Assembly (NCBI RefSeq): GCF_033807715.1
Contig: NC_084607.1
Location: 248,001 to 312,000, forward strand
DNA length: 64,000 nt
Direction: 5' to 3'
Source of the DNA: Cololabis saira
Lineage: Eukaryota; Chordata; Actinopteri; Beloniformes; Belonidae
This document shows, one piece after another, positions 44,448 through 55,059 of the stretch (its first letter is position 1; each line of letters begins with the position of its first letter). The notes under the pieces were generated by a model. It was not told the origin of the DNA and ran no database searches. It saw nothing but the letters and a program-made list of their open reading frames with translations. A program made the position numbers and the translations under genes.

Positions 44448-46097
44448 AACAATAGACTTTCGATGGGAACTCCTTTTTCCAGACCAACGACACAACCAGC
44501 GACTTCTATCTAAATTTAATCAGAGGTAAGGGGTCCATTTTTTCAAAATCCCAAATTATTGTTTCTGGGCTGTTGTCGAAAGTCTGTGAACTGGAGTGCC
44601 AGAGAAAGTTGACGTTATCTTGAAATTTAGGTAAGTCCGCTGTGTGGTTGTGAAGGTTATATTTTATTATTATTTTGTGTTATTGGGAAGGTTATTGTAG
44701 AGATGTTTTTTAGGAATGCTGGCAATTTCATAACACTTGAATTTGATTGTGTTGTGAGAATGTTCTGCTTCTCCTGCCTTAAGAATCTGACTCGCTCTTC
44801 TAAAAAAAGGTTTAATATCTCGGGTAACATTAAAGAGAGAAATGGCGCCATGGTTGGTCTGAGTACCAATAAAAAGATAGTCCAGGGGGACTATTCTTAT
44901 GCATGCAGGACGTGGGGTCCGTAAGTGTTGGAACACTGATATATTTGTGAGAAATAGACATACTCTATGTAGAGAAACTGTTTTATTTTATAAGTCGGGA
45001 TGACACGCTCTCCCAAAATGAGGTATATTTCATTTCTGCAAGAATCGACTTGCTCTTCTTGCACCAACAGGAATGATTTGTATGCTCTGTCAAGTGAAGT
45101 TTTTCAGTTCTTTAAATACATGTATGGTAATCACGGTACCGATAGTTTTATTTGTTAGTTTTGTTTGTTACTCAGTTAGTATTAAATATTGTTAAAATAA
45201 CTAAAAAGCACTTCAAACTCCCTCAGATTTTTGGAGGGATGAAGGTAGACGCCGTAATGCAGAATCTCAAATAGCTTCGCTTACTGATCAAAATAAAAAG
45301 CTGATGGCTAGAAGGATTTAAAAACACAACGCAGACGAAAAAGAAATTAGAGAACCAGTTAAATGATAAAATCAAAACCTTTATCCGGTGAAACTGATTA
45401 AAGAATCCAATGACGATGACACTTCTGATGACGACTGGATTTTACAAAAATCCAAGATCTGTTGCCTACAAAATTTGGAGCCAAATAATGGTAAGAGATT
45501 TTAAATTAATAAACAAAATGGCTAGAGGAAACAGCGGTTAAACTAACTTTGCCACATGATTTGAAAAGTAAAGTACTTGATGCGCAAAGTACTTGATGCT
45601 TGTAGAATTCCCTTTTAATCCCACAGCTGTTGCCAAAATCACACCAGAGCAAGCTCAGACTTTTTTTCACAGTATTTATTGCCTTAACAGTTCAAAGGGA
45701 AAATTGATAATCCCAGGGAACTTTATGCTAAAACAATTTTGACAGCAAAAGAGAATTGTGGTCTGTCACGAGATCAGATTGATGGATTCCCTCCAGGGTA
45801 CATGCAAAATATATATTTGCTAATTGCCCTCCACAAAGGGTAGGCCTGGATAACGCAAAAAAAAGAATCTGAAATGTATGAAAATACTAATGTCTTTTTC
45901 AAAAGTGTTTCCTACACAGGTTGAGCGCTGAGAGGAGGCGCAGAGGAAACAGCCAATGATCGGCTCCCATTGGGGTGAGCCAAATCAGAGCATCCCAATT
46001 TACATAATCGTATCCTGCCTATGGTAACTTCATCATGTAAGTGCATGGAAATCTGTCTGTGGCCTACTACAACGTCTCTGAATGCATGTATAACTAA
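44448..46097 (+). pseudogene. Degraded gag/pol region of the endogenous retrovirus
   Basis: AT-rich with many stops in every frame. Short acidic and lysine-rich stretches near 45300-45500 are compatible with remnants, but no domain is identifiable. Large deletions are likely, because the element is about half the length of a complete one. Confidence 0.5.
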
Positions 46098-46105
46098 TCT
46101 CTAAC

Positions 46106-46692
46106 TAGAGGTGTCAAGTAACGAAGTACAAATACCTCATTACCTTACTTAAGTAGAACTTTTGGTTGTGTATGCTTCACAGGAGTAATTATTTTTTAGA
46201 CGGTTTTTACTTTTACTCCTTACATTTTCACGCAATTATCTTTACTTTTTACTCCTTACGTTTTAAAAACAGCCTTACTCTACTTCATTTCGGCCTTTAA
46301 AAAAAACTATCCAGTTAAATTAAGCCATCCGGATAGAGTGAATTTGGTTGTGGTTGGATGAGAAGTATAAACATATTTGGTTTGTACGTGTCTGGTCTCT
46401 GAAACACATGTTAATGCTCAATAATGCACATATATGGTTCTTTAATATATTTGCATTATACTAAGATGCATTCATTTTCAATGGCTTTTAGTCTTAATGG
46501 TTTTTCCCCGCTTATATTACTTTTACTTTTATACTTTAAGTACTTTTGAAACCAGTACTTTATACTTTTACTTGAGAAAAATAAAAATAAATAAATTTTG
46601 AGTTGATACTTCAACTTCTACAGGAGTATTTTTGAACTCTAATATCTATACTTCTACCTGAGTAATGAATGAGAATACTTTTGACACCTCTG
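46106..46692. mobile_element. hAT-type MITE nested in the retrovirus
   Basis: Inverted ends TAGAGGTGTCAA and TTGACACCTCTG. The flanking 8-base repeat tctctaac / tctttaac (46098-46105 and 46693-46700) differs at one base. The body is rich in TACTTTTAC words in both orientations. The insertion lies just upstream of the RNase H remnant. Confidence 0.85.
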
Positions 46693-46700
46693 TCTTTAAC

Positions 46701-47220
46701 ACTCGTCCTGACTTTTCCTGTTTTCCTCACTGACGGCTCTGCTTATAAAAATGGAATACCATACGCAGGTTATACAATTTGTGATAATTCTTAATTGTTG
46801 AAAGCGCCCTCCTGCTCCAGCTCCACCCAAGTAGATGAAACTATATACTGATCAAAAGGTAAAACTGTTACAATCTATACAGATTCCAGATATGCTTTTG
46901 GTTGTGTATATTGTATTTTATAGATTTTATATATTGTGGGCGAACCAAGGATTTATTTCATCCTCGGAGATAAATGTGGTTAATTGATTGGTGAACTGTT
47001 ACAAGCCTGTCAACTACCTTCATCTATTGCTTTGTTAAATGTGAAGCCCACACCCAGTCCATGGACCCTGTTTCACTAGGCAATGCTTCAGCTGACCATG
47101 CAGCAAAAGAAACTGCCAAATTTGGCTTACCTGTCTATGTAAAACTTTGCCCTTCTATACCCGCTAACGACCTGGTTTCTCCTAATGATGTAGCCCTCCT
47201 ACAAGAAGACTACTGAGGTG
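46701..47220 (+). pseudogene. Retroviral RNase H remnant
   Basis: Pieces of the RNase H domain can be read in shifting frames. A TDGSA motif (first catalytic Asp) is near 46731 and a TDSRYA motif near 46885. A C-terminal segment with an AKETAKFG-type stretch lies near 47105-47130. At least three frameshifts or stops separate them. In a live element this domain degrades the RNA strand of the RNA-DNA hybrid. Described as a broken copy only. Confidence 0.7.
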
Positions 47221-48199
47221 AAGGAAAAAACGGATTGTAGCATTCCCATGGTTGTAAAAATGTAAATAATTTGTGGGTCAGCAACGACGGCCGCGTTGTG
47301 AAACCCACATCCTTTTACGCGTAAATAGCATGCATGTCGCATAGCTGATCACAGTTAGCAATCACAGATGAGAAAAAGGGGGAATGTGTCAGATAGTGTT
47401 GAAAGACTGATAAGCTCCAAGATTTGCATCCTATAAAAATATTGCAAACATTATCAACACTTCCCCCCACCGTGACTTTTTTTGAAGCTCTGCAAATAGA
47501 CATTATGTGAGGGATATGAAATTATTCTTGTATGAAAATGTTCATGTATGAAAATGTTTTTGTATGTGCAGAGAATTTTAAACTGGACTTAAATGGACAA
47601 TGTTGACACCTGTTAACACCCATTAGGAAGCACAAAACTCACGCCCCATGAAAGGATTATGGGTAGACCTATGACCATACAAAGCAATTCAGTTCTGTAT
47701 ATATGAAGAAGATGGACTTCCATGCCATGGATGAATCCATGATATCATTCTGTTGTACTCTAAACTTCTGCTGTTCAGTCAATCCACAGAAAAGTAAAAG
47801 CTGTCCAGTCTCTTCTTAGTGGCAAACCATGCCACAACCCGGAGACTGGGTTTGTGTCGGAGAGGGCCTCGGTGGTCCAGGGCTCAGCACGTCCTGCACC
47901 ACCGACACTCAAGGGTGGGGGTGCTGGCCTGGTTCCACGCGTCCCACTGCGGGAGCATAGCTCCTCGACCATGCACCGGAGACCGGCCGATTCCTTCTTC
48001 TTTCTGTGGTAAAGAGAAAGCCCAGCTCCAACACCCAGGACCTCCACGACTGGTGGAGGAGCGGAGGAGCAGAGGAGCAGCACAGGCCCCGCAGACCCCC
48101 ACAAGCGAGACAATTATGGTGTAGCATCGAGATGTGACTCCACATACTCTCCTTCTGAAGAACCGCTTGTTAAGCCTAAAACAAGCCAAAAACCACTAC
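47221..48199 (+). pseudogene. Integrase/5' env region remnant
   Basis: A short stretch near 47270-47320 resembles the start of an integrase. Near 47825-47880 a PQPGDWV-type motif resembles the integrase C-terminal domain. The DDE core is not found, so a large deletion lies between them. The GC content is higher from 47810, as if a different segment were joined. Confidence 0.45.
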
Positions 48200-48485
48200 C
48201 CGATTCCATTGAGGATTCGGCAAGGACCGCTACAGGGGGCATGCCGATGCTCTCACGGGAGATGGCTGCTCTAGGGATGATGGCCTTGTGGAATCGTGCT
48301 GCATTGGACTACTTACTAGCTTCTCAAGGGGAACTTGTGCTGTCATTAAAACTGAATGTTGTACATTTATACCCGCAATGCCACAGTCCAAGAAATAACG
48401 CATCACTTGAAAGACATTGCTAAAACGTTACATACAACTGTCGCAACTAGTTTTTTGATTGCTTTAAAGAACAGTTAGGACACGT
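48200..48485 (+). pseudogene. Envelope transmembrane-subunit remnant
   Basis: Around 48285-48355 a leucine-rich stretch is followed by a CX6CC disulfide motif (about 48331-48356), typical of gamma-type envelope transmembrane subunits. The frame is shifted and stops follow, and the surface subunit is missing. Non-functional. Confidence 0.6.
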
Positions 48486-48625
48486 TGGTTACTTGATATT
48501 TGAATTTGTTTTGTTGGCTTGTTGTTATTTGACTTCTGATCACATGTTTAAGGTTCACTTGCAAAATATGTATCACTACTCCACTGTAATTCAACAAAAA
48601 GAAAAAAAAAAAAAAAATTGTGAAT

Positions 48626-49094
48626 TGATGAAGAATTTTGACAGCTTGGCCCCCTGCAGGGGGAGGTCGCCCCAGTCCTACCTCCTGCAGGGCTTTGAAC
48701 TGGACTCAAGACCTTTTGAGGAAGCTCCAACTTGCTACTCAACTTCCTACCCCCCGGGCAGATCCCGACACCTGGAAGTTGGTTCAAACAGACAGGAATC
48801 AAGAGAGCACCCCATGGGGTGATTTGGAGGTCTGTGTCAGTCATGCCAAATGTCTGATAATGACATTTGGCCCGATTCACATCCGACTGTAAATTACTTT
48901 TTGTCTCTTGCCTGATTCGTGTATTCCTGCATTTGTTAAACTCCTTGTTGTATAAGAATCTGATTACAACCTCACTCGAGGTCAGCATTTCTACCAGACC
49001 TCTGGCCTGTGTAGATGTGCTCACCGCCGGCTCAATAAAACCTCATAAAAACCACAAAGCGGACTTCTGAACTGGTTTGATAAATTCCACAACA
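48626..49094 (+). repeat. 3' LTR of the endogenous retrovirus
   Basis: 469 bp, preceded by an A-rich tract (48599-48618) that may be the polypurine tract. Ends CCACAACA and is followed by the target duplication. Confidence 0.9.
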
Positions 49095-49098
49095 ATTG

Positions 49099-49413
49099 TC
49101 ATTATCGAGGGCACCACGAAAGTAAAGGCAGGAAGTTTCTAGAACTTTAAAAAGTTCACTGGATTTTCCGGAAGGACGGGAAAATTTTCACAAACTGCTG
49201 AAAGAGCATTAAAATTGATCAACATAAGTTAATTGATGAAAAAGCAGACGGAATATGATATGATGAATAAATGAGGTAACATCCAGTCAGCGGCTGGTAA
49301 ATGAACATAAATGTTGTAACGTCTCCGTCAGAAACCACATGTCTTCATGTCAGCTGGACTGATGTAAAAAACAACCATACCATAGATTTTTATTTCCTTG
49401 TTTCTTTATTCAG
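49099..49413 (+). other. Intron before LRR exon 3
   Basis: 315 bp of ordinary intron sequence ending in TTTCTTTATTCAG, the acceptor shared by the LRR exons. Confidence 0.6.
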
Positions 49414-49590
49414 ATTGGAGAGCTGCAGGTTGTCAGAGATCAGCTGTTCTTCTCTGGGCTCAGCTCTGAAGTCCAACCCCTCCCATCTGAAACATCTGGA
49501 CCTGAGTGGGAACAAGAACCTGCAGGATTCAGGAGTGAAACATCTGAGTGGATTTCTGGAGAGTCCAGACTGCAGACTGGAGGATCTGAG
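49414..49590 (+). CDS. Exon 9: LRR exon 3
   Basis: A 177-nt exon, phase 2 to 2, one codon longer than the 174-nt type. It encodes [40 protein letters not shown] and [16 protein letters not shown]. The extra residue lies in the NKNLQDSG turn and is shared with LRR exon 4, so the two are sister duplicates. Donor AGGTCAGA. Confidence 0.85.
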
Positions 49591-49899
49591 GTCAGACATG
49601 TTTTAGTTGTGTGTTCAGATGAATCTGATGTGAAAGTTGTGTTGACACTAACCTGCAGACATCAGGCTGATCTTCTACTGATCCACACTGACCATCTGAC
49701 TGCTCTGAGTTCCTCTTCTCTGCTTTAGTTTCATCTTAAACTTCCTCTTCTGATTCATTACATAAAACTAAACATGTGAATGTGTCAGACAGGAACAAAT
49801 GAAGAACCAGAGATGTGTCTGAACCTGGAATAAAACATCTTCACAAACATGAATTAACTTTACAGCTAATACGTTCAGAAATGTCCTCCAGATGTTAAT
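49591..49899 (+). repeat. Duplicated LRR intron segment, copy B (left part)
   Basis: Continues at 51181 after removal of the LTR element. Nearly identical to 42169-42477 and 52738-53047. Confidence 0.85.
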
Positions 49900-50130
49900 T
49901 GTGGCAGGTTGGAGTGGCTGCAACCACTCAGCAATCACACAGGTGTGTCCCATCAGCCTCTCCAACCTGCCAGCCTTGATAAAGAGGACTGAGAGACTCA
50001 GGAGGAAGCTGCTGCTGAGGAGCTGTGTGTGTTTCTGCACGTTTTGGGTGAGAAATAAAAGGGTCTGAACGAAACTCCTGTGTCCTCTCCGTCCTTCGGT
50101 CGGGCCCCCGTGGCACGCACCTTGCCACAC

Positions 50131-50148
50131 TGGCGCCCAACGTGGGGC
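50131..50148 (+). other. Primer-binding site (tRNA-Lys type)
   Basis: TGGCGCCCAACGTGGGGC, one base after the 5' LTR, is the complement expected for a lysine tRNA 3' end. Confidence 0.85.
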
Positions 50149-50173
50149 TTCGAAGGACGGACGAGGGGGGGGC

Positions 50174-51025
50174 ATGGAGCGGGCCCTGGACGCGCTCGCC
50201 CGGGCCATGGCGGGCATGGCGGCCGCCTTCCGGGACCAGGGCGAGTGGCAGCTGGCCGCGATAGAAGCCCTGGTGGCCGCGGGGCGACCCATCCCTGCAC
50301 CCCGTCTGAGGGCCGCCGCAGCAACGCGGGAGGAGCTGGCGGCGCCGCAGCTGAGAGGCCGGGAGGCAGAAGCTGCGGGCCGCCAAGCGACGGCTCCCGA
50401 GGCGGCGGGACCCGCGGAGCGGCCCATCCCTGCACCCCGTCTGAGGTTTGCCGCGGCAGCGCTGGTGGCGCCGCAGCTGGGAGGCCGTGAGGCAGAAGCT
50501 GCGGGCCGCCAGGCGACGGCTCCGGGGGCGGGGGCGGAGATGGAGGCGGAGGCGGCGTTGGCTGGGAAGGCGGCTGCGGAGGCGCAGCCGCAAGCGACGG
50601 CGGAGATGGGGCCGGACCAGCAGCCCGTGCAGGGCTGCGTCGCGGAGGGGAAGGAGGCGGTCGTGCGCGCGCCGTGTGGCCCGAGGCCACCATGGGCCCG
50701 GCCCCGAGCGCATTTTCCACGGCGGGAGAGCCGACGCCGGGGACGACCCCCACGACGGGACCGCAGGTCAGGCCGACGCCGAGGACGACCCCCACGACGG
50801 GACCGCAGGTCAGGCCGACGCCGAGGACGACCCCCCGACCAGGAAGGCCCGGGGGGTTCTGGGCTTCCTCTCCCGCTCCGAGGGGGCGGGGGGGGGGAGT
50901 ATGCTCGGCCGGACAGACCCCGGCTCGAGGTTGGCGTTGGGGGTGTGTGGCAGGTTGGAGTGGCTGCAACCACTCAGCAATCACACAGGTGTGTCCCATC
51001 AGCCTCTCCAACCTGCCAGCCTTGA
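50174..51025 (+). CDS. Alanine/arginine-rich frame of the short LTR element
   Basis: A 283-codon open frame begins ATGGAGCGGGCC at 50174 and runs into the 3' LTR. The first 35 residues (MERALDALARAMAGMAAAFR...) resemble the helical start of some Gypsy gag proteins. The rest is built from two internal repeats (about 50275-50400 and 50425-50520) and Arg-rich repeats (50730-50840), with no zinc knuckle. In GC-rich DNA open frames arise easily, and other frames are open too. It may be a degraded gag or simply a packaging region. Confidence 0.3.
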   Translation: MERALDALARAMAGMAAAFRDQGEWQLAAIEALVAAGRPIPAPRLRAAAATREELAAPQLRGREAEAAGRQATAPEAAGPAERPIPAPRLRFAAAALVAPQLGGREAEAAGRQATAPGAGAEMEAEAALAGKAAAEAQPQATAEMGPDQQPVQGCVAEGKEAVVRAPCGPRPPWARPRAHFPRRESRRRGRPPRRDRRSGRRRGRPPRRDRRSGRRRGRPPDQEGPGGSGLPLPLRGGGGGEYARPDRPRLEVGVGGVWQVGVAATTQQSHRCVPSASPTCQP

Positions 51026-51180
51026 TAAAGAGGACTGAGAGACTCAGGAGGAAGCTGCTGCTGAGGAGCTGTGTGTGTTTCTGCACGTTTTGGGTGAGAA
51101 ATAAAAGGGTCTGAACGAAACTCCTGTGTCCTCTCCGTCCTTCGGTCGGGCCCCCGTGGCACGCACCTTGCCACATTAAT

Positions 51181-51660
51181 AAACTGAGAGAGTCTGACAG
51201 ACAATAGTGGACAGACTGAATGTGTAGTCGTCCAATATATGAGTTATAGAGCTCATTTACTAAATAACTTCTTACTGTGGCTGAAATCAGTCAAACCAAC
51301 GTTGGCTTCCTTTGACTAACATTAAATTTAATTTCAACAAATACAAGTTTACCAAAAATGAAACTCTAAACATGGAAAAACATAATTTTCTGTGTTTTTA
51401 ATATTATTCTTTAATATATCTGTTAAGATCATTTCATCCAGGTGACATCAAGACATAAGGTGCAACAAATGTATTTTTATGGTTTTCAGTGTGTAAAACT
51501 AAATATAAATCCATGTGTGTTGAAGTAAGTAAACTGAAATAAAGCTGCTGTCTAGACGATGAGTTTCCTTCATCAGCAACAAAACATCCAACAAGAACAT
51601 CAGAAACTTTGTGTTGAAACTATGTTGTCACTCAATCAACTTTTTCAGAGAAAATTTTTG
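51181..51660 (+). repeat. Duplicated LRR intron segment, copy B (right part)
   Basis: Matches 53041-53515 (from AATAAACTGAGAGAGTCTGA to ATCAACTTTTTCAGAGAAAA). Confirms the duplication predates the LTR insertion. Confidence 0.85.
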
Positions 51661-52428
51661 AAAAAACTCCTAAACAGACAAATATGTTCTGATTGATGAA
51701 GAAATGTCTCCTTAAAAACATGGAGATGATGATATTGTTCATTTATTCATGATTATTGGGAAAAAAACACTTATTATTAGTTATAATTTTTATATCAAAA
51801 TTCAGCTCCAATAAACTTTTACCTTCTTTTTTATATTTACATGGAAAGACTGATATTTGAATTCAAATTCCATCAAAACTGTTTCTTCCATTAAAAACTA
51901 CATTAAACCCTGGAGCATCAATTAGTTTCCATATTTTGACGAGTATTTGGTTCTAGTTTCCCTGTAAGGGTTCAGATTTGTACGTTTTTGTACCATCGTG
52001 CATCTGTTCTTGATCAATCAAATGTATTAATCAGACAAAAGTTTTCTGCACCAGTTCCAGATCCATCACTGGAGAAGAGATGTCTTTCATGAATGCTGAA
52101 TAAACACAGACGTCCTCCTGTCCTGGAACTCTTTCTCTGCTCACAAAGTTCTTCTAGGAATGAAAACTTTATCGTCCAAAACATCATTTATAAACAGACG
52201 TGTTATTGGGACAGAAACACGTGACATGAATGGACTTTACATGGTCTAGACTGTCGTCCTCATCACTGACTTTATTGAAATCAGCACAAACTCAGACTTT
52301 TTCTAATCATCAAGTCAATAATACTGAAGAGAAATATACGCAGACTATTGATCACATGTGTGACATCAATATGAACATCAGCCTTCATAAAGTCCATCAC
52401 CTTTCTAATTCTCATCTGTACGGAGCAT
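51661..52428 (+). other. Intron before LRR exon 4
   Basis: No gene seen. Segments 51837-51960 and 52290-52430 are homologous to 53980-54100 and 54108-54240, again showing duplication of exon-plus-intron units. Confidence 0.6.
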
Positions 52429-52450
52429 TGATGATGATGATGATGATGAA

Positions 52451-52501
<51 letters not shown>

Positions 52502-52527
52502 GAAGATGAAGATGATGATGATGATGC
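52429..52527. repeat. ATG trinucleotide microsatellite
   Basis: GATGAT run of about 100 bp, only 33 bp upstream of the LRR exon 4 acceptor. A shortened trace (GATGAAGATGATGCTGAA) lies before LRR exon 5. Confidence 0.9.
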
Positions 52528-52560
52528 TGAATGGTAATCTATCTTTTATTCTTTATTCAG

Positions 52561-52737
52561 ATTGGTGTTCTGCGGTCTGTCAGAGATCAGCTGTTCTTCT
52601 CTGGTCTCAGCTCTGAAGTCCAACCCCTCCCATCTGAAACTTTTGGACCTGACCTGGAACAAGAACCTGCAGGATTCAGGAGTGAAACATCTGAGTGGAT
52701 TTCTGGAGAGTCCAGACTGCAGACTGGAGGCTCTGAG
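52561..52737 (+). CDS. Exon 10: LRR exon 4
   Basis: A 177-nt exon, phase 2 to 2, with acceptor TTTATTCAG and donor AGGTCAGA. It encodes [40 protein letters not shown] and [16 protein letters not shown]. It is close to LRR exon 3 but the first motif is changed (VFCG for ESCR). Confidence 0.85.
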
Positions 52738-53515
52738 GTCAGACATGTTTTAGTTGTGTGTTCAGATGAATCTGATGTGAAAGTTGTGTTGACACTAACC
52801 TGCAGACATCAGGCTGATCTTCTACTGATCCACACTGACCATCTGACTGCTCTGAGTTCTTCTTCTCTGCTTTAGTTTCATCTTAAACTTCCTCTTCTGA
52901 TTCCTTACATAAAACTAAACATGTGAATGTGTCAGACAGGAACAAATGAAGAACCAGAGATGTGTCTGAACCTGGAAAAAAAACATCTGAACAAACATGA
53001 ATTAACTTTACAGCTAATACGTTCAGAAATGTCATCCAGATGTTAATAAACTGAGAGAGTCTGACAGACAATAGTGGACAGACTGAATGTGTAGTCGTCC
53101 AATATATGAGTTATAGAGCTCATTTACTAAATAACTTCTTACTGTGGCTGAAATCAGTCGAACCAACGTTGGCTTCCTTTGATTTCAACAAATACAAGTT
53201 TACCAAATATGAAACTCTAAACATGGAAAAACATATTTTTCTGTGTTTTTAATAGTATTCCTCAATATGTCTGTTAAGATCATTTCATCCAGGTGACATC
53301 AAGACATAAGGTGCAACAAATAATGTATTTTTATGGTTTTCAGTGTGTAAAACTAAATATAAATCCATGTGTGTTGAAGTTAGTAAACTGAAATAAAGCT
53401 GCTGTCTAGACGATGAGTTTCCTTCATCAGCAACAAAACATCCAACAAGAACATCAGAAACTTTGTGTTAAACTATGTCGTCACTCAATCAACTTTTTCA
53501 GAGAAAATGTTTGAA
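52738..53515 (+). repeat. Duplicated LRR intron segment, copy C
   Basis: The full-length version of the duplicated intron block. Copies A and B can be aligned to it end to end. Confidence 0.85.
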
Positions 53516-54283
53516 AAAACCTTTTTTATTTTAATTTTAGTTTTAATATTGTTGCTGGTTTTTCTATGTAATATATGCTGAGTCATGTTTGTTACACCCA
53601 AATATGTAATTTAAATTCTGATTAAATGAAAAAAATTACAAACAAGTGGATTAAACTTGAATAATTCATGTATTAACAAATTGAAAACTACAATTAAAAT
53701 AAATAAATTAAAACATTTTTTTAAAAGCAAATCCTTAAAATATATAAAAACTAAACAATACGAAGGTTTAATTACTTTAAATCTGGATTAAATCCGTTTT
53801 TATTTCATTTTTTTAAATATTTTTCCTGGTTATTCTATGTAATTTGTGCTGCTTTCAAATATGTACAGATTGATGAAGAAATGTCCCCCTAAAAACATGG
53901 AAATGTTTTTACATGTAAACCAAGTTCAAATTTTAACATCAAAACTCAACTTCATTAAACTTTTACCTGCATTTAATATTTACATAGAAAGACTGATATT
54001 TGAATTCAAAGTCTACCAAAGCAGTTTCTGCCATTAAAATCCACATTAAACCCTGGAGCATCAATTAGTTTCCATATTTTCACGAGTATTTGGTTCAGCA
54101 CAAACTCAGACTTCTCTAATAATACTGAAGAGAAATATACGCAGATTCTTGATCACATGTGTGAGATCAAAATGAACATCAGCCTTCATAAAGTCCATCA
54201 CCTTTCTAATTCTCATCTGTATGGAGCATTTATAATGATGAAGATGATGCTGAATTGTAATTTATTTTTTATTTTTTATTAAG
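53516..54283 (+). other. Intron before LRR exon 5
   Basis: AT-rich. The second half (53980-54250) is the duplicate of the sequence preceding LRR exon 4. No gene. Confidence 0.6.
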
Positions 54284-54457
54284 CTTGCAGTACTGCAGGT
54301 TGTCTGGGATCAGCTGTTCTTCTCTGGTCTCAGCTCTGAAGTCCAACCCCTCCCATCTGAAACATCTGTACCTGAGCAGGAACGACCTGAAGGCTGCAGA
54401 TGTGAAGCAGCTTTCTGATCTGGTGGACAGTCCAGACTACAAGCTGCAGGATCTCAG
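54284..54457 (+). CDS. Exon 11: LRR exon 5
   Basis: A 174-nt exon, phase 2 to 2. It encodes [40 protein letters not shown] and [14 protein letters not shown], the usual form of a last LRR in this class. The acceptor is ATTAAG in place of TTCAG, a weaker site. Donor AGGTCAGT. No B30.2/SPRY exon, which often follows in fish NLR genes, is found downstream in this window. Confidence 0.8.
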
Positions 54458-54529
54458 GTCAGTGGAGGTTTGACTCGGTTCTGCTGCTTCCAGCAGTTTT
54501 CTACTAAAACCAGTTGGTATCAAAATTCA

Positions 54530-54782
54530 ATTCAATTCAATTCAATTTTATTTATATAGCGTCTAATACAACAGAGTTGTCTCTAGACGCTTTCCAGAGA
54601 CCCATACCCAGAACATGACCCCCGAGCAGTTATTACATAAACAATGGCAGGTAAAAACTCCCCTAGTGGGAGAAAAACCTTAAGCCAAACAGTGGCAAGG
54701 AAAAACTCCCCTTTAGGAGGGAAGAAACCTTGAGCAGGACCAGGCTCATAAGGGGGGACCCTCCTGCCGAGGGCCAGATAAA
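54530..54782 (-). mobile_element. L2-type LINE 3' tail
   Basis: Inverted homologue of 39990-40245, with the AATTGAATTG tail at the left edge (54527-54545 as CAATTCAATT). Confidence 0.75.
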
Positions 54783-55059
54783 TAAAGACCAGTGTTTCCA
54801 GTAAAGCTGCAGCTTCTCAGCAGCTGCTTTCCTCATGAAGCTGGGAGAGGAGGATGGTGACAGGCTGCAGGATTGGACAGAAACACAGAGACAGCAGTCG
54901 GCCAAACAGAGGGTCCAGATGTTTGTTGTAGACCAGTGTTGTGCTGGTGTTCACGTGTCCAGAAATAAAGGAGTATTCCAGCTGACAGCCTTCCAGGATG
55001 TTCAGACACACAGCTGCTCCACTGCAGCTCTGAACTCTGAAGTCCTGGATGTGCTGATG

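Larger units (their letters stand above)
43958..49094 (+). mobile_element. Endogenous retrovirus (5.1 kb), defective, with matching LTRs
   Basis: Two 469-bp LTRs (43958-44426 and 48626-49094) begin TGATGAAG and end CCACAACA. A 4-base direct repeat attg flanks the element (43954-43957 and 49095-49098). A primer-binding site follows the 5' LTR at 44430, and an A-rich polypurine tract precedes the 3' LTR. Inside I recognise only broken pol and env pieces in the expected order; the gag region is not recognisable. A hAT MITE sits in pol. The class looks gamma/epsilonretrovirus-like from the RNase H and transmembrane-envelope features. It is not capable of producing proteins as it stands. Confidence 0.85.
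49900..51175 (+). mobile_element. Short non-autonomous LTR element (1276 bp) with matching LTRs
   Basis: Two 230-bp LTRs (49900-50129 and 50946-51175) start TGTGGCAGG and end CTTGCCACA, and look identical by eye. A 5-base direct repeat ttaat flanks the element (49895-49899 and 51176-51180). A lysine-tRNA-type primer-binding site follows the first LTR. The 816-bp interior is very GC-rich with one long frame but no protease, RT or integrase. It must have been moved by enzymes from elsewhere, recently. Confidence 0.92.

Noticed and set aside
49928..51176. Long Pro/Arg-rich frames of 261-401 codons on the minus strand
   Set aside because: GC-rich interior of the short LTR element with few stop codons; antisense to the element and spanning its LTRs.
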